This document shows, one piece after another, positions 1 to 11,556 of a stretch of DNA of 64,000 bases (positions are counted from its first letter, which is position 1; every line of letters starts with the position of its first letter). Under the pieces are notes generated by a model. It was given only the letters and a program-made list of their open reading frames with translations. It made no database searches and was not told the DNA's origin. Source of the stretch: Psococerastis gibbosa (taxonomy: Eukaryota > Arthropoda > Insecta > Psocodea > Psocidae); the NCBI GenBank assembly GCA_963971405.1, contig OZ020488.1, forward strand, positions 25,191,089-25,255,088, read 5' to 3'. Made by a program: the position numbers and the translations under genes.

Positions 1-683
1 CAGTAGTCAGTGGCTACCTTGTTTCTCGAAGGTGACATACTGCTGGACTCATTACATTTGTCAGCCGGATATTCTATTCTGTTTTTAGCCCTCAACAAGT
101 GATATTTGCAGCATATACTGTAGGTAGCGTTGTATTCTCTTATTAAGTGGTTGTCCTCCTATTTGGCTTTGATGCTTGGGCTTATAATACGAGAGGGCAG
201 CCGGAAGTGCAATGCTTCCTAGCTAAATTTACAAGTCTGAAATTCTGAAGATGGCTTTATGGCTTTGGAATTCAGCCATTTGCACTTTTAAAATCATATG
301 TCTTTCAATAATTTACCTTCAAGCTATAGGCTATACTTTTGCTTGCTGTATTATTATATGTATACGTACTGTGCCTACTATTAGCTTATTAGACTTGTAT
401 CTGTGTGTGTCAATGGTAAGATTGTGCATTATCGCTCGTAGCCGGTGTAGGTTGACATCTAGGACGTCACCGATACAGTTTCAATCGGAGACAATAAATT
501 ATTGTCCGAAAAATCCATAGGGTCGTTGGCATTGCGCAAATTACCATTTGCCACTATAAGTGGACCTATGTAGGTCTATAAAAAACCATTCAGGACATTA
601 TTTTGGTTATTATTGGCACATAATGTACACCTGATAATCCTGACCACTTAACCACTTAACCTATTCCTTTTGTGGCACGGGTA
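1..683. other. No gene seen
   Basis: AT-rich sequence with no recognisable coding, RNA or repeat signal. An 89-codon open frame at 251-520 has low-complexity composition, no family resemblance and no splice context, so I do not call it. Confidence 0.6.
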
Positions 684-895
684 CCGCTTTTCCGGATCAG
701 GGATTTTAACGTTGTCGGATTTTGCCTCCAATTTAGGGGGGGGGGTCATCGGTCAGGTTCAGTTTAATATGACATTAAAAAAAATAACTATTTTTAATTC
801 CCACTGTAAACCCATTGTTATCTAGTGTAAGTTAATTTATTTGGGGGGGGGGGGTCCGGACCCTCTGAACCCCCCCTAAAATCCGCCCTTGGTTG
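684..895. repeat. Eroded G-run MITE, one recognisable end
   Basis: Two G runs (736-745 and 843-854) flank about 100 bp of AT-rich DNA. The right end reads, on the minus strand, CCAAGGGCGGATTTTAGGGG, close to the ends of the better preserved element at 3136-3304. No matching left terminus or target duplication is visible, so this is a remnant. Assignment to a hAT-like non-autonomous group is inferred from the shared end sequence. Confidence 0.45.
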
Positions 896-1223
896 TCAGT
901 AATGATGACATTAATTTATAAAAGTGTTACTTATTATCTTATTATACTGTACCTATAATATTGGCCCGATAAATGATAATGTTGAAATGTTTTGCACCGA
1001 ATGTAAAACATATGGTAATCTCCTTGCCATTTTATTATTCAAGTCTATCGTTTTCGAAGGAAGGATTCTTATCCTATTAGGTAGTTAATTAGCTACCATT
1101 TACCATCCTATATGGTTATGACCGTGAAGACCTGCGTTCCTTGGTCTAGTTTGGGTTATTGACCGTTATAGTGGAGTGGAAGCTAGTCCGACAAGATGTG
1201 GTTTTTATGAAGCAGCGAAATGC
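896..1223. other. No gene seen
   Basis: Unassigned AT-rich DNA between the G-run remnant and the first SINE2 copy. Confidence 0.55.
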
Positions 1224-1425
1224 TTTTTTTTTTTTTTTTTTTTTTTTTAAAGTTAATCGCATACAAAAAATTTAATGATTGTATCCGATTGACCTCTTCA
1301 GTCGCCTCTGTAAGTTAGTATCCGGGTACAGTTACGACACGTCTCCGATCGCATGACTTGTAGAGACTCGCACAAGTACAAGCGCGCAACCAACTTGCCG
1401 TCGAAGTCGATTTTTGACCCGTAGG
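1224..1425 (-). mobile_element. SINE2 copy 1
   Basis: A minus-strand retroposon ending in a 25-nt A tail (seen as T25 at 1224-1248). Its body matches four other copies in this window (about 13.95, 33.75, 42.25 and 45.5 kb), sharing the blocks GACTGAAGAGGTCAATCGGA and CTTGTACTTGTGCGAGTCT. The 5' part contains GGTGGTAGCG-like sequence in other copies, faintly like a tRNA A box, but no clear B box is present, so tRNA ancestry is uncertain. A short interspersed element of about 180 bp is the best description. Confidence 0.75.
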
Positions 1426-3135
1426 CCGTAGCAGTGTTAAGGCAGTAATATCTATATTGGACTCGGGAAGCTGTCGAGATTAGATGACTGTCACTAGCAT
1501 TGTACAAGTTCAACATTTTAGGCCTCTTTATTCCCTTTAGGTAAACGGCTTCGGGCACCCCCCCCCCCCTGATTTCACTTTATGACTTATCAGTTGGAGG
1601 GTGCTGCGCGGTTTCCCTTTTGGTGGCATCCCGTGCATAAGGATGAGCATGAGGCATAGCCATATCGTCTATAGAATCCAATTAAATAGCACAATTAGGT
1701 AATTGCCAGATAGGTAGGCATTGCTTTTGAATGGCTGTCAAATTGATACCTATCTTCCATATCTGCCTAAATATGAAGTAAGGTGAGTTAGCAGGAGAAT
1801 AGTTCGACCTACCATTTGTAAAGGTTGCATCCGAATCTTCAATGGCTATCTGGCATTAGGACGGATTCCAACTTCCCGCTTTGAGCTAATACATCAGCTT
1901 CTAAACCTGGGTCCCTCAGGGTCTTAAGAGTGCGAGGTATGTCATGTGGCTGGCATTCACCCTTGTCGCATGCTGTGTTTCCCACCGATGCACTTGGCAT
2001 TTTCTTAGCCTACTTTTTGGAATGCAGTTGGGTTGAACGATAAGACCGGCATGTCGTATGTGTCTTGTAGGTTACCGTTGGACTTGTTTCGATATCTCGA
2101 GCATGCGCAGCAAGACACGACAGCTTCATGTCCACCGCTGTCCTCTGGAGTTGTCTTTGGCCTGCCGGCAGATAAGGCCTGTTCGCCTAGTGGAGCTGGA
2201 ATTCGGAATTTTGTGTTGAATGCTTGCAATACTTAGAACATGGATTCAATGTAGATGGGAGTTCTATAAGTGTTACCGGGCGGTGGTATCGGTCCCGATT
2301 CGGGACTGGAAACAAGATGAAGTCCCGACTGCGAGACAGGGACTGGTACAAAGGATTCCGGGACTGCAGCCATTAAGTCCCGGCCCCGAAAATTCATTCA
2401 TATGAAATTGAAAAAATTCGTTAAGTCCTCCCAGAAACTACAATTCAAGTACTAAAGTATTAAAATGTAAAACATTTATTTTTACTTATTCTACTACTCA
2501 TTTATGGCTTTATTATCTACATTTTATGAGAAATTGGAAGACGTGGAGCTGAGGTGTCCGATTTTTTCTTAATGTAATTAATGCCCTTAACACGTCTCCT
2601 AAAATATACTAGGTACCCAAAAGTATTCGTGGGTTTATTGATGAATTGAAGATTTTTCAATTTTAAATTGCGCTAAACTTGACATTAACGGCAGATGGGC
2701 AGCCGGCGGTTGATGACCTTGGCCCGACTTCCGGTCCGCACTCTTAACTGCCCGCACATCATCGGCGTTGTACTTTTTGGCGCTCCATGTTTGTCGGCCA
2801 TTACAGTTACCACTACCAGCCGTACCAGGAGTCTATATTTGATCTAATTATAGCCTATCTTTAATAGCTTAATGCTTGTGCACATGAGGAAGTGGGTTGG
2901 GATGTAATTTAGTGTTAAACCCGTCCGTATATGGAGCTAAGGGGGTGTATGAGTTTTAATAATGAATATCATGTCACGTTCTGGCGCCACTGTAGGTAGC
3001 CTAATTTTATTTAACCTCTATACACATTGGGCGGATTATTAACCTCTGAGTAATTGCTCAGTGTAGAGTTGTAGGAGAGATAGGACATTCGCTTCAGGCC
3101 AAAAATATATTTTTGAATTTGTGGGGTCACCCATT
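1426..3135. other. No gene seen; C run and GTCCCG cluster
   Basis: Holds a C12 run (1558-1569) and, at about 2290-2385, several GTCCCG/CGGGAC words including one small hairpin. The overlapping short open frames at 2005-2405 on both strands look like chance frames in slightly GC-richer DNA. Confidence 0.5.
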
Positions 3136-3304
3136 CAGTGGCGGATCCACAGGGGGGTCATTACCCCCCTAAATGTGTAAATTCATAAGATACCTGGTTT
3201 AAAAAAAAAGATGGATAAAACTCAACTTTTCAACAAAAAAAGTACCTTTTGAACTCACAAAAAACTTTATGACCCCCCTAAATTTTCCGCTGGATCCGCC
3301 CTTG
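3136..3304. mobile_element. 169-bp hAT-like MITE
   Basis: Terminal inverted repeats CAGTGGCGGATCCA at the left and TGGATCCGCCCTTG at the right pair at 12 of 14 positions. Inside them are G and C runs that also face each other. The flanks CACCCATT (3128-3135) and CACCCACC (3305-3312) fit a decayed 8-bp target duplication, as hAT transposases make. There is no coding capacity, so it must have been moved in trans. Confidence 0.7.
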
Positions 3305-3312
3305 CACCCACC

Positions 3313-4669
3313 ACGTCTCCTATTACCAGCCATTGAAAATCGAAATAGGTGGCCCCAGAATTCAAAATAAAATTGTCGCGTATATCTTTTTTATATTGCT
3401 GGCCTTCCCAGTTCCCCGATGCACTTTTTTGAGCCCTTCCCCTCCCCTGGAAAACGTTCTGCGGGCGCCCTTGGTCTAGTGGCGTGCCTGATGATAGTCT
3501 GTTAAATTTATGAATAGTGGCTTAATCGTGAGAGCTATAGCAGAACAACAATGCGGTGGTCGGGGGACAATTGCTACTCAATCATCGAAGTACACCTCGA
3601 GGGTATCCACCTCACCAGTGATACTATCTCTGCTAAATAGGGAATAAATTATTCAATTCTGGAGTAAAATATTGTTTGTATTGTAGTAGTGGGTGCTTCA
3701 TTGCTTCTATACCTGGACTCACCTCCCATTACTCGAAGTTATCTGTTACATTCTTTGTTATGGACATCTTATGTTATAGTAGGCTTCTTATCAAGTGTTA
3801 ATTGAATGGATCCAGTTACTGGTTTAGTTTATAATGAGGTTGTGATAAGCGGTTGGCTTAAAGTATTGTAATGTTAGTTTTGTGGGCTCTTATTGATTTA
3901 TATTTCTGTTTTACTTTTATTTATTTTATAACAAATAAAATTAACATAAATTTATGTGCATTTATTTGCAAACCGGCCTGAACGTCCAATAACATGCAAA
4001 TTTTACGCAGAAAAGTTTTGTACAATTTAAATTCCTTCATGGTACAAATTAGCTTTACTAAGTTACATACAGTATACAGTAGACTGTAATTACAAAACTA
4101 TAGTGACAAAAAACATCCTGCATCCTGCAATCTGAATGGCCCCATGTTAAAATGTTCGGCAGATGCGTAAAACTTATTTTCCGCACTACCCTACAGCTGC
4201 AGCTGCGGTTAGATTTAGAACTAAGCTCAGTGTTAATTTCATTGCAACTTTTCGGTAGGGTGTTCACAGTTTTCTTGTCATCATTCATAACAAAAAAATA
4301 GGCAGAGCAGAAGCAGCCATAACAAAGGAAAGGAATGTGTGGACTGCTTTTCTTACCAGGCGTTTTTATAATTAAGTCATGTTATGTCATGCTAAATAAG
4401 CCCCATTTTATGGAGGTCTTAACCGGCTTGGACAATAAGAAAACAGAATAGAAAAGAATGCACTGTTGATCATTAAATGCCATGTAACCGGGTGTAAAAC
4501 TTAAACACCCTCCAATTACCTGTGTACCGACCGAGGAGTTTAAATAGCCCCGGCTCACATTAAAATACCCCTAAATAGGCCTAGTGTCTGCATCCTACAG
4601 TACATAAAAATAACGAATTTCTTCCTTAAAAGGTGCGTGAAGTTAAGGCTGTAGATGGGAATAATGTAA
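3313..4669. other. No gene seen
   Basis: AT-rich sequence without recognised repeats. The 76-codon minus-strand frame near 4058-4288 resembles nothing I know. Confidence 0.55.
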
Positions 4670-4742
4670 GTGCTGTAATTACAGCACGTTTTGATCATCA
4701 TATTGTTATGTAATATACTATAGTAATATATATTACTATAGT
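4670..4742. repeat. Two perfect short palindromes
   Basis: An 18-bp perfect palindrome, GTGCTGTAATTACAGCAC (4670-4687), is followed 29 bp later by a 26-bp perfect palindrome at 4717-4742 with arms ACTATAGTAATAT. Neither is flanked by target duplications. They may be small cruciform-prone sites or MITE relics. Confidence 0.7.
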
Positions 4743-4915
4743 CTAGCCTGCATACAATAGATCGAGTGGCAACCTTTGAAGAGATAAGTATTATGCAAAG
4801 CTAACAGTTTTTTTAAATCCTAGTAATTTTTTTGTTATTTTTTTAAAATAAATTTCGTAAACAGCATTGTGTATTCCTCACGTAGGAACCGACGTACCCC
4901 GGACTGTCCTACCGC

Positions 4916-5259
4916 AATGAGGCTCTGTAGGGACAGTTTTGGTCACTAGGTTCGCTGACGACAAACCGATATCCATATTATTCAAAATGGCCGCCGTTTG
5001 CATGTGAAAACTAAGCTCTCGGCATCTAATTAATTCTTTTAATATTTTTTATAATATTTTTACTATGCCTGGACCTTATTTCGCTGCATATAATTTAATA
5101 TATATATTCTGCATGATTTATAGAAAAATATCACTTTAAAATAATACGTAATTAAAAATCATTTTAAAAGAGTATTGAGGCTTATGGAAAAATCAACGCT
5201 TTGATATCATTGCAACTGGTGCTGCCATCTACAAAATGACGTCACAAATGAACCCCATT
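4916..5259 (+). mobile_element. TIR element H, copy 1
   Basis: About 344 bp that recurs in reverse orientation at 27115-27463 with strong similarity along its whole length. The ends are short inverted repeats, AATGAGGCTC against GAACCCCATT; the second copy has a perfect pair. No open frame spans it. No unambiguous target duplication is seen in either copy, so the superfamily is left open. Confidence 0.75.
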
Positions 5260-5359
5260 GTATAGGTATTATATTGTGGTATTGTTGTGAGGTTTTTCGC
5301 CCTTTACCTGTTCCTATCGCCCTACTGTATTATTGGTGAGCAAATTGGGGTTCACTTAA

Positions 5360-5755
5360 GAGGATATGCTACGTAGAAAATTGGCACCCCAAAATTCAAT
5401 ACTTTTCATTTTTAATTTAATTAACTCAGCAAGTTATTACAAATTTGGCGCATGGAAGTTGTAGAAGACTACTTTGTGCATCATATAATCGGGTATTTTT
5501 ACTTTTCGGTTTTGTAGTTGTTCCAAAAATCCCAGAATACGCGAAATTTTAGTCCTGTCCTGTCCGTTCTGGTATTTATGGAAGAACTAAGGTACCAAAA
5601 ATTTAATATTTCCTATTATATGTTACATGAAGTAGTCTTCTACAACTTCCATGAGCCAAATCTTTAATGACTTGCTTTGTTAATTAAATAAAAAAATAAA
5701 AAGTCAATAAAAACAACAAATTTTGGGGTCCTCATTTTCTACGTGGCATGTCCTC
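5360..5755. mobile_element. 396-bp palindromic MITE with TTAA flanks
   Basis: The two halves are imperfect inverted copies about 110 bp long; the left tip is GAGGATATGCTACGTAG and the right tip, reversed, is GAGGACATGCCACGTAG. The tetranucleotide TTAA sits directly outside both ends (5356-5359 and 5756-5759). TTAA duplication is typical of piggyBac-type transposases. The classic piggyBac terminal CCC is absent, so the family assignment is tentative, but the element itself is clear. Confidence 0.75.
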
Positions 5756-5812
5756 TTAATGCCATCTCTAAATTCTAAAATTCACATTCTTCATGAAATA
5801 AGTTTCTCTATT

Positions 5813-5892
5813 TCTTTCTCTCTCTCTCTCTCTGTCTCTCTCTCCCCCTCTCTCTCTCTCTCTCTCTCTCTCCCCCCCTCTCTCTCTCTCTT
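5813..5892. repeat. (CT)n microsatellite
   Basis: Eighty bases of CT repeat broken by short C runs and one TGT. The open frame read through it is a serine/leucine low-complexity artefact. Confidence 0.95.
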
Positions 5893-7657
5893 GCATTGGG
5901 CCCAAAATCAATGTTTATTGTATTTGTGGTAAAAGTAGGTTTCATGTGTATGTATACCTTTCACTTTTTCACTTTTTCACTCTTCCCTTTGGGCATCATT
6001 TCATTATAAGAAAATACATTTTTGAAGTTCATTGGGCCTGATCCACCAGCTCATTCTTGTTTCAAAAAATTCTGTATCAAACGTCCCATGCGTCTAGTGC
6101 TGTTAAAATTGATTGAGTGATGGTTGTTCGGTGAGCTTCAAAGCCTGGTTGACGGACAGGAAGCCCCCTGTAGAAGGACCACCGGCGATGCCCGTGTCTT
6201 ACTCCCATTTATCATTATGGAGATGCTGGAAAAGTTATTTGCGTTGAATACCAATAGTACCTAGTAGTGAAATTGCAAAATGCATTGGAAATCCTGGGGT
6301 TATGCATATTATTATACGCGTATAATTACTAATACCTATATATATATAGTTAATTTCCCAATGGCCCTGATTACGCACTCTAATATTTATTCGGTCCAAT
6401 ATTTATTTGATCGAAGAAATGTTCATGTTCAAATATACCATTTGAATCTGAATTTAGGGAGGTATATATGACAGTTCCCAATTTTTTTTATGGACTCAAA
6501 GTGATTGGATCGAAGATTGGAGCAATATTCCAGTGTGGAATAGGGGGTTTATCATTGAAACATTTTCCTTGAGTTTCTATTGTCACATCTGACCAAAGCT
6601 TGCAAACTTTGGGTGAAGTATACAGTGAAAATAGCAATGTGCAGCTATATTACTAATGCTTTTTTTAGCCTAAAATTCCTCCTGTTGTTTTGAAAGTTTG
6701 GTTACTTTGTAAGGGGTTCAGCGAAGCAGTGGTTACTGCGATAAATAGCAATGTATGTACGAGTAAATTCAGCTATGTCAATTAGGTCTGTTTATCCAGC
6801 CCGTGGCCCGGACTATTTTTTTTTGATTTAGGTCTTCCTATAAAATGTATTGGTCGGCTACAAACAGCTATATTAGGACGACTTCCCTTCCCACTCTCTC
6901 TTCCCTAGCAGCAATATCTGTAATTCTTGCCCTGAGATAAAGCATAATATTAATTGCTTATGGAGCCGACATTCAGCTGTATACTCTTCAGTTGTCAGTG
7001 ACGACAAATTGGTTGGGTTCCGCCAGAATGGGCTTGGTTTTACGACGACCGCCTCGCGCCAAATAAACCGACTGTGAACACGAAACGGTCATTGCCCACT
7101 ATAATGCGCTGGCGACCAGTTCTTCTTCAAACCATTGCATTCTTGGCTCGTGTGGTCTGCGTGTAAGCCTACATTAAAATTGTGCGGGAAACGTCTTTAT
7201 AGTGGGTCGACTCTTCACTGTTCCGTATAGCTTGGAACTGCATGCGATTCAATTGTGCAATAAAAATAAGTATGATTGAAATTCAAAGGGTGACGTTTAC
7301 TGTCAATGTCGTTTTTTATAAGTTAATTTGTATTTATTGTAACAGGTTAATAATCATAAATCAGTACTCACAGGTGACATCATAATGATGTGAGTTATTA
7401 TATATTTATTATTATACTATATTTATATTTATTATTATATGGGTATTATTATTTATTATATATTTTATTAGCTATTCAATTAGTCAATGTAGGCCCATGT
7501 AAATAGATACGCAATATATACGAGTACAAATCAAATTCAATAATCTCTATTTGAAAGAGACACATATTGTGTATCAAAATGCTCCGAAAATTTCTTCTGT
7601 TTGTTCTCACATTTTTGACAACTCGAAGACTGATATTTCATGTGATATTTGATTTTT
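5893..7657. other. No gene seen
   Basis: AT-rich DNA with short AT microsatellites near 7400-7460. No repeat shared with the rest of the window was noticed. Confidence 0.5.
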
Positions 7658-8496
7658 GCTTTCCAATTTATACGTAGTATAAGGAAAGCTTTGTGATGGT
7701 CGAAATTTTCGATTCCGAGATTTCAACGGATTTACACGTTTTGAGGTCTCAGGAAACAAAAAAAGTGGTTTTTACGAAATGTCTGTCTGTCGCTCTGTCT
7801 GTATGTCTGTCTGTATGTCTGTCTGGCTGTGCGTCGATTTCCAGGCAAACTACTCGGTCGATTATGATGAAATTTGGCATGTATTTCTTTTATTTTGGGC
7901 TAACTCAATTTGGGGGGGTTTTATTCTCAAAAAACTCCAAAAAACGTCTAAAAAAATTATTTCTCAAAAACGGCTCCAACGATTTCTGTTAAATTCACAT
8001 ATATTGTAGTCGTTATTAATGTTAACAAAATGCATGGGGTCACTTGCCCCTTGATAGTTTGCTTCTGGGGGTAAAAAAATAAAAATAGCTCAATTTACAT
8101 TAAGAATTACTAAAAAATAATTTATCTGCTAAACCTTTCGATCGGTGATTTCTACCTTCAGGCATGTTTTAGGTGTTAAATTGAGTAACGAAGCCGGACA
8201 GGTTGCTTTCTCAAAAAACTTTCTGGTTTGGTGGAAATTTTTTTTTTTTTTTGAAAAAATGATAGAAAATTCAGGGTCAAATGCATTGTGTGCCCTGCCA
8301 TTATTACTGTGTGGTAAGGTGTTGGTCTGACCTTTCTAGAATTTACCTCACCTCCAGTGACGTCAGGTAGACAACCCCCCCCAGATATCGAAAATTTAGC
8401 CATAGGAAAATTATTTACCACGAAATTACTAATTTTCTCTAACTACTAATTGATGAATTGGAAAGCATGTTCGAGTAAACTCGGACCGGTTCTTTA
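7658..8496 (+). mobile_element. Element C, copy 1 (full length)
   Basis: An 840-bp repeat also found at 50527-51209, 52466-53321 and 53678-54513. It starts with GCTTTCC, folds into a hairpin closed by GGAAAGC (7683-7689) around TATAC-GTA-GTATA, and ends with the inverse GGAAAGC at 8460-8466, followed by ATGTTCGAGT and GGACCGGTTCTTTA. An internal GTCTGT/GTATGT tract at about 7778-7825 is followed by a block ending in GATGAAATTTGGCATG, then by a block reading CTCAAAAACGGCTCCAACGA. Two short frames cross this part, but they consist of repeat translation. It is non-autonomous; the class is unknown to me. Confidence 0.8.
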
Positions 8497-8621
8497 CACT
8501 TATACGGCTTTTCCCCCTCACATCTATTGTCTCTCGGGGGCTCGTAGGCTACTAAAATAGTCCTGTAGGACTCGTAGTCGGTCAGTTCAGTTACATTTAC
8601 GGAAACTTGGTTCGATGACAT
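8497..8621 (-). other. Coding-like frame abutting element C
   Basis: A minus-strand frame opens with ATG at 8621 and runs about 41 codons through unique sequence before entering element C, where it ends at 8439. The unique part is not low complexity and contains the residues GEKPYKC, the string that links C2H2 zinc fingers. No zinc-finger Cys/His spacing follows it, because the frame passes into the repeat. It could be an exon truncated by the repeat or a coincidence. I lean to coincidence. Confidence 0.2.
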
Positions 8622-8639
8622 ACTAATAACTCATTGTTA

Positions 8640-9045
8640 AAATTAACTTTGTATAGTTTTACGAATAAAATTAAATTAAAAATTCACAACCGGTTTTAGC
8701 TCACGCCATCGTCAAGTGCGATTGAAAACAGATAAAACAAAAGATATGCAAGCTAAAACAAAATAAAACTCATTGTCAGGATAACACACAGCATCGCATA
8801 AAGTAAACAATTTAAATTGAACAATTAAACATTAACCAATGTAATAAACGCAAACTAAACAAACGCATACTAATAAGATGATTATTGTCTTCATCTGGCT
8901 CTACAGCCCTTGATGAGCTTTGGCTCGACAACACTTCTCCAGTCATCTCGGTTTTGTACAACTCTCCACCATCTACAGACTCCCAACTCGCGAAGGTCAG
9001 TTTCCAACTCATCCTTCCAGCGTTTTGAGGATATAATATGGTTAT
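8640..9045 (-). pseudogene. LINE reverse transcriptase C-terminal fragment and 3' tail
   Basis: On the minus strand, about 9040-8891 encodes KRWKDELETDL followed by GVCRWWRVVQNRDDW and RSVVEPKLIKGC. This is the tail found after the reverse-transcriptase domain in many invertebrate non-LTR retrotransposons (the RW..A.DR..W pattern). A stop follows, then an AT-rich tail that on the minus strand contains GATGGCGTGAGCTAAAACCG before reaching about 8640. The catalytic RT domain is missing, so this is a heavily 5'-truncated dead copy. The region just upstream (9087-9335) has no recognised RT sequence. Confidence 0.7.
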
Positions 9046-10379
9046 ACTGTAAAAATGCATGTAGCATGCAATACATACAATACAACTTAATCCAACCTAT
9101 AGGAAACAATCTGAATCATCGAAATCACACGACTCACACAGCTTTTCCTTTCTATACTACTGTACATACTCAACAACTTTCGGTCTCTTTTCAACCTTAC
9201 GTAGCCTGTGTTTTGTCTTTTGTCCATTGAAAACTCGAGAAGAGTTACCATTAATAACCCTCTGTGAGTGCTTGAGGCACACCTTTGACGCAGACATACC
9301 TTTGGCACTTCATCTTCAAACGTCTTATTTCTCATCTATTATCTCTGATGACCCTTTCTTGGTACCACTGCCTTGCACTTTTACTCATCCATATTGCTCT
9401 GTGACCACAAATTATTATTTATTTTTGTCATTTAATGATACCAAAGCTCATAAAAGTCCATAACGAAGTCATCCGGAGCTTAAATCATCCTTGGGAACGG
9501 GTAGGAGGCTTTTAATTGCGATTTTTTGTTGGTTATATCGTTGGAAGCAGTGAACAAACACAAAAATGAACGTTCTTATCAACGTAGGTAGTTGTTGCAG
9601 ATTGTGAAGTGGATACTGAATGAAAATGAAATGCGTGTTATTAAGCCGGTATTTCGTCATATCGGTTTGACACCTGACGAATGACCCGGGCACAAAGCAA
9701 ATGCAATGTTTGTTTTGCTACCTGACTTTCCCCTCGGTTGTGTCTCGCCGACTCGTTAAAAGTTACCGACATCCAGGACCAGACAGTCCGACTCCTTCTT
9801 CGTTGCCAATTTCCCCCCGTGTTCGGTTACACGTACCTGAGATGCATGTGCATTTCCTATGTGAGTGTCATAGTAACCGTAGTGACGAGTTGCCATTGAT
9901 AGGTGGGATTTTATCGGGATCACAGGGTCAGATCTAAGGGTGTCGTCTGAGGAGGGCGCAACAGGGCCCATGGTGAAATATGGTAAATTCCCGGAAGGAA
10001 GGGTCTATGGTTCAAGGGAAAAAATAATGAAAATATAATTATTAAGGTTTGGGGTACTCGGTCACGGAACTAACGGACATTATGGCGATGACTCTGAATT
10101 AGGGGTATCATCGGTCCTGCAATGCCTTTCAAGGGAGTTGGACGACGTAGTCACGATTTAAGAGTAACTAAGTTTGTGCTGTACCTCAGCCTAATTTCGG
10201 CTTAGCCAAGTAGGTAGTAATAATAATAATAAAAAATATTATTATTATTACATAAAAATTATTTAATGGGAGGCTTTAATCATTTCATGTGTCGTTTCTT
10301 CGTCCTTACGTCCCACTGATGGAGACTAACGCAATATCGATCTTATGAAGAAGGTGAAGGTGAGGAGCCACTACAACTG
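9046..10379. other. No gene seen
   Basis: Mixed-composition DNA with several 70-80-codon frames on both strands (for example 9701-9937). None matches a family I recognise. A 14-unit A/T hairpin of (TAA)/(TTA) repeats sits at about 10218-10250. Confidence 0.5.
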
Positions 10380-10945
10380 GAGCTGGCTGTATGCAATTCA
10401 TTGTTGATATCGATACGTTGAAGTAGCCTGTTCTTCTTTAAATGCTTGGAGACTACTGCTCTGAAAGGGGAAGTCGTGCTCTTGCCAAACCGCTGCCTCC
10501 AAGGCCGTAGCGAAGGGGGGGTTCAACCCCCCCCCCCCCCGAAATGAAATGGCTTGATACTAGATAGAATCGGATTTTGAGAGGAAAAATAAAAACTACT
10601 ATGTAATATCCAATGAAATTTCTGAAACACCCCCGCCGAAAAACAAATCCTGGCTACGGCCTTAACTGCCTCAGAGGTTCTTCTTAGGCCAGGAGCCCTC
10701 AGTCCCTTGGATGAAGAATACGATACTTTTCGTACCTTATCACATGGCCCAAGTGTGTTAGTTTCCGTTTCTTAACCGTTTGCAGCAACTAGGCTGCTGT
10801 ATCCATTCGTCTCAGGACCTCAGCATTAGGAACAAGATCTCTCCAGGATATGTGCAGCATTCGTCTGTACATCTACAATTCAAATGCACTGATTGTGTTC
10901 AACATAGCTTGGGTCAGCATCCATCCCTTCATACCATAGTAGCCT
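10380..10945 (-). pseudogene. LINE reverse transcriptase fragment, interrupted by a MITE
   Basis: Minus-strand translation from about 10945 gives YYGMKGWMLTQAMLNTISAFE, stop, MYRRMLHISWRDLVPNAEV, LRRM, then LLQTVKKRKLTHLGHVI. This matches the C-terminal part of non-LTR reverse transcriptases, where LYG.E.WTL, the YRRML.I.W segment and the R(K/R)L..LGH(V/I) segment occur in this order. Stops interrupt it. A 165-bp MITE (10501-10665) splits the fragment, and its remaining 3' part shares sequence with 28575-28680. It is a dead copy; catalytic motifs lie outside the retained piece. Confidence 0.75.
10501..10665. mobile_element. 165-bp MITE inside a LINE fragment
   Basis: The ends AAGGCCGTAGC and GCTACGGCCTTAA are inverted repeats. 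The flanks CTGCCTCC (10493-10500) and CTGCCTCA (10666-10673) match at seven of eight bases, which fits a hAT-type duplication. A G7 run and a C14 run (10527-10540) lie just inside the left end. No coding capacity. Confidence 0.65.
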
Positions 10946-11242
10946 ATATACCGTATATATAAGGTAGGTAGCCTTTCTTATTCATGATATAAAGTCTACT
11001 TTTTTTTTCACTCATCGCACGGTCATTTGGAACAAACCCTTAAACCTTCTGCTACTCATTTTATTTAATTAGAGGGAAGCCTGTTTGGTAGAGCTGCCAT
11101 GCGGCAAGACGTAAGCTGGCGATGGTGAATGGCCTCCAACAAATGTTAATACCCCCATCTCGGTAGTCGGTGATCCATTTAACTGGTTTACTGTATCATT
11201 TAATTAATAATAGAGGATGGGGGTACTCTGAGATTACTCTAT
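10946..11242. other. No gene seen
   Basis: AT-rich unassigned DNA between the LINE fragment and the composite MITE. Confidence 0.5.
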
Positions 11243-11556
11243 TAGGCGGCGATTCCACCGACCGGCTAGGGCTAAATACAAAAACGGTGACGTGGTAGCA
11301 GACATTCAAGACTTAAGTGGGGTTTCCACCGACCTCGCATTGCAGAATGCAAATGACATTGACGGAAATGTTTGTTTTTCTTTTTATAGAAATCTAAAAA
11401 AAATGTTTGTAATTAACATATCCCATGACGCCATTTTTTAATTTTAGTTTGTTTGTTTGTGATTTTACTGTACGATCATTGATCAATTTTAACTATGGCA
11501 TAGAGGAAAACAAACATTTCCGTCAATGTCATTTGCATTCTGCAATGCGAGGTCGG
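11243..11556 (+). mobile_element. Composite MITE B, copy 1 (3'-truncated)
   Basis: Matches the first 80% of the full copies at 44338-44725, 57333-57728 and 58879-59243. The outer arm begins GGCGGCGATTCCACCGACC after TTA, carries GTGACGTGGTAGCAGACATT, and is followed by the inner arm beginning at TTTCCACCGACCTCGCATT. The sequence stops at ATGCGAGGTCGG (11545-11556), so the right inner tip and right outer arm are missing. The frame 11425-11727 crosses this break and is not a gene. Confidence 0.8.

Noticed and set aside
3136-3304. Rolling G-run elements as rRNA or other structural RNA
   Set aside because: Inverted ends and target duplications explain them as MITEs; no rRNA motif was seen.
5723-5932. 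69-codon frame through the CT tract
   Set aside because: Serine/leucine translation of a microsatellite; no coding signal.
7693-8009. Overlapping frames with SVCLSV repeats, echoed at 52589-52825
   Set aside because: They translate the GTCTGT tract of element C in different frames. Recurrence reflects repeat copies, not a gene.
7658-8496. Element C as a Helitron
   Set aside because: It has hairpins, but no 5'-TC, no 3'-CTRR after the hairpin and no consistent insertion between A and T was seen.
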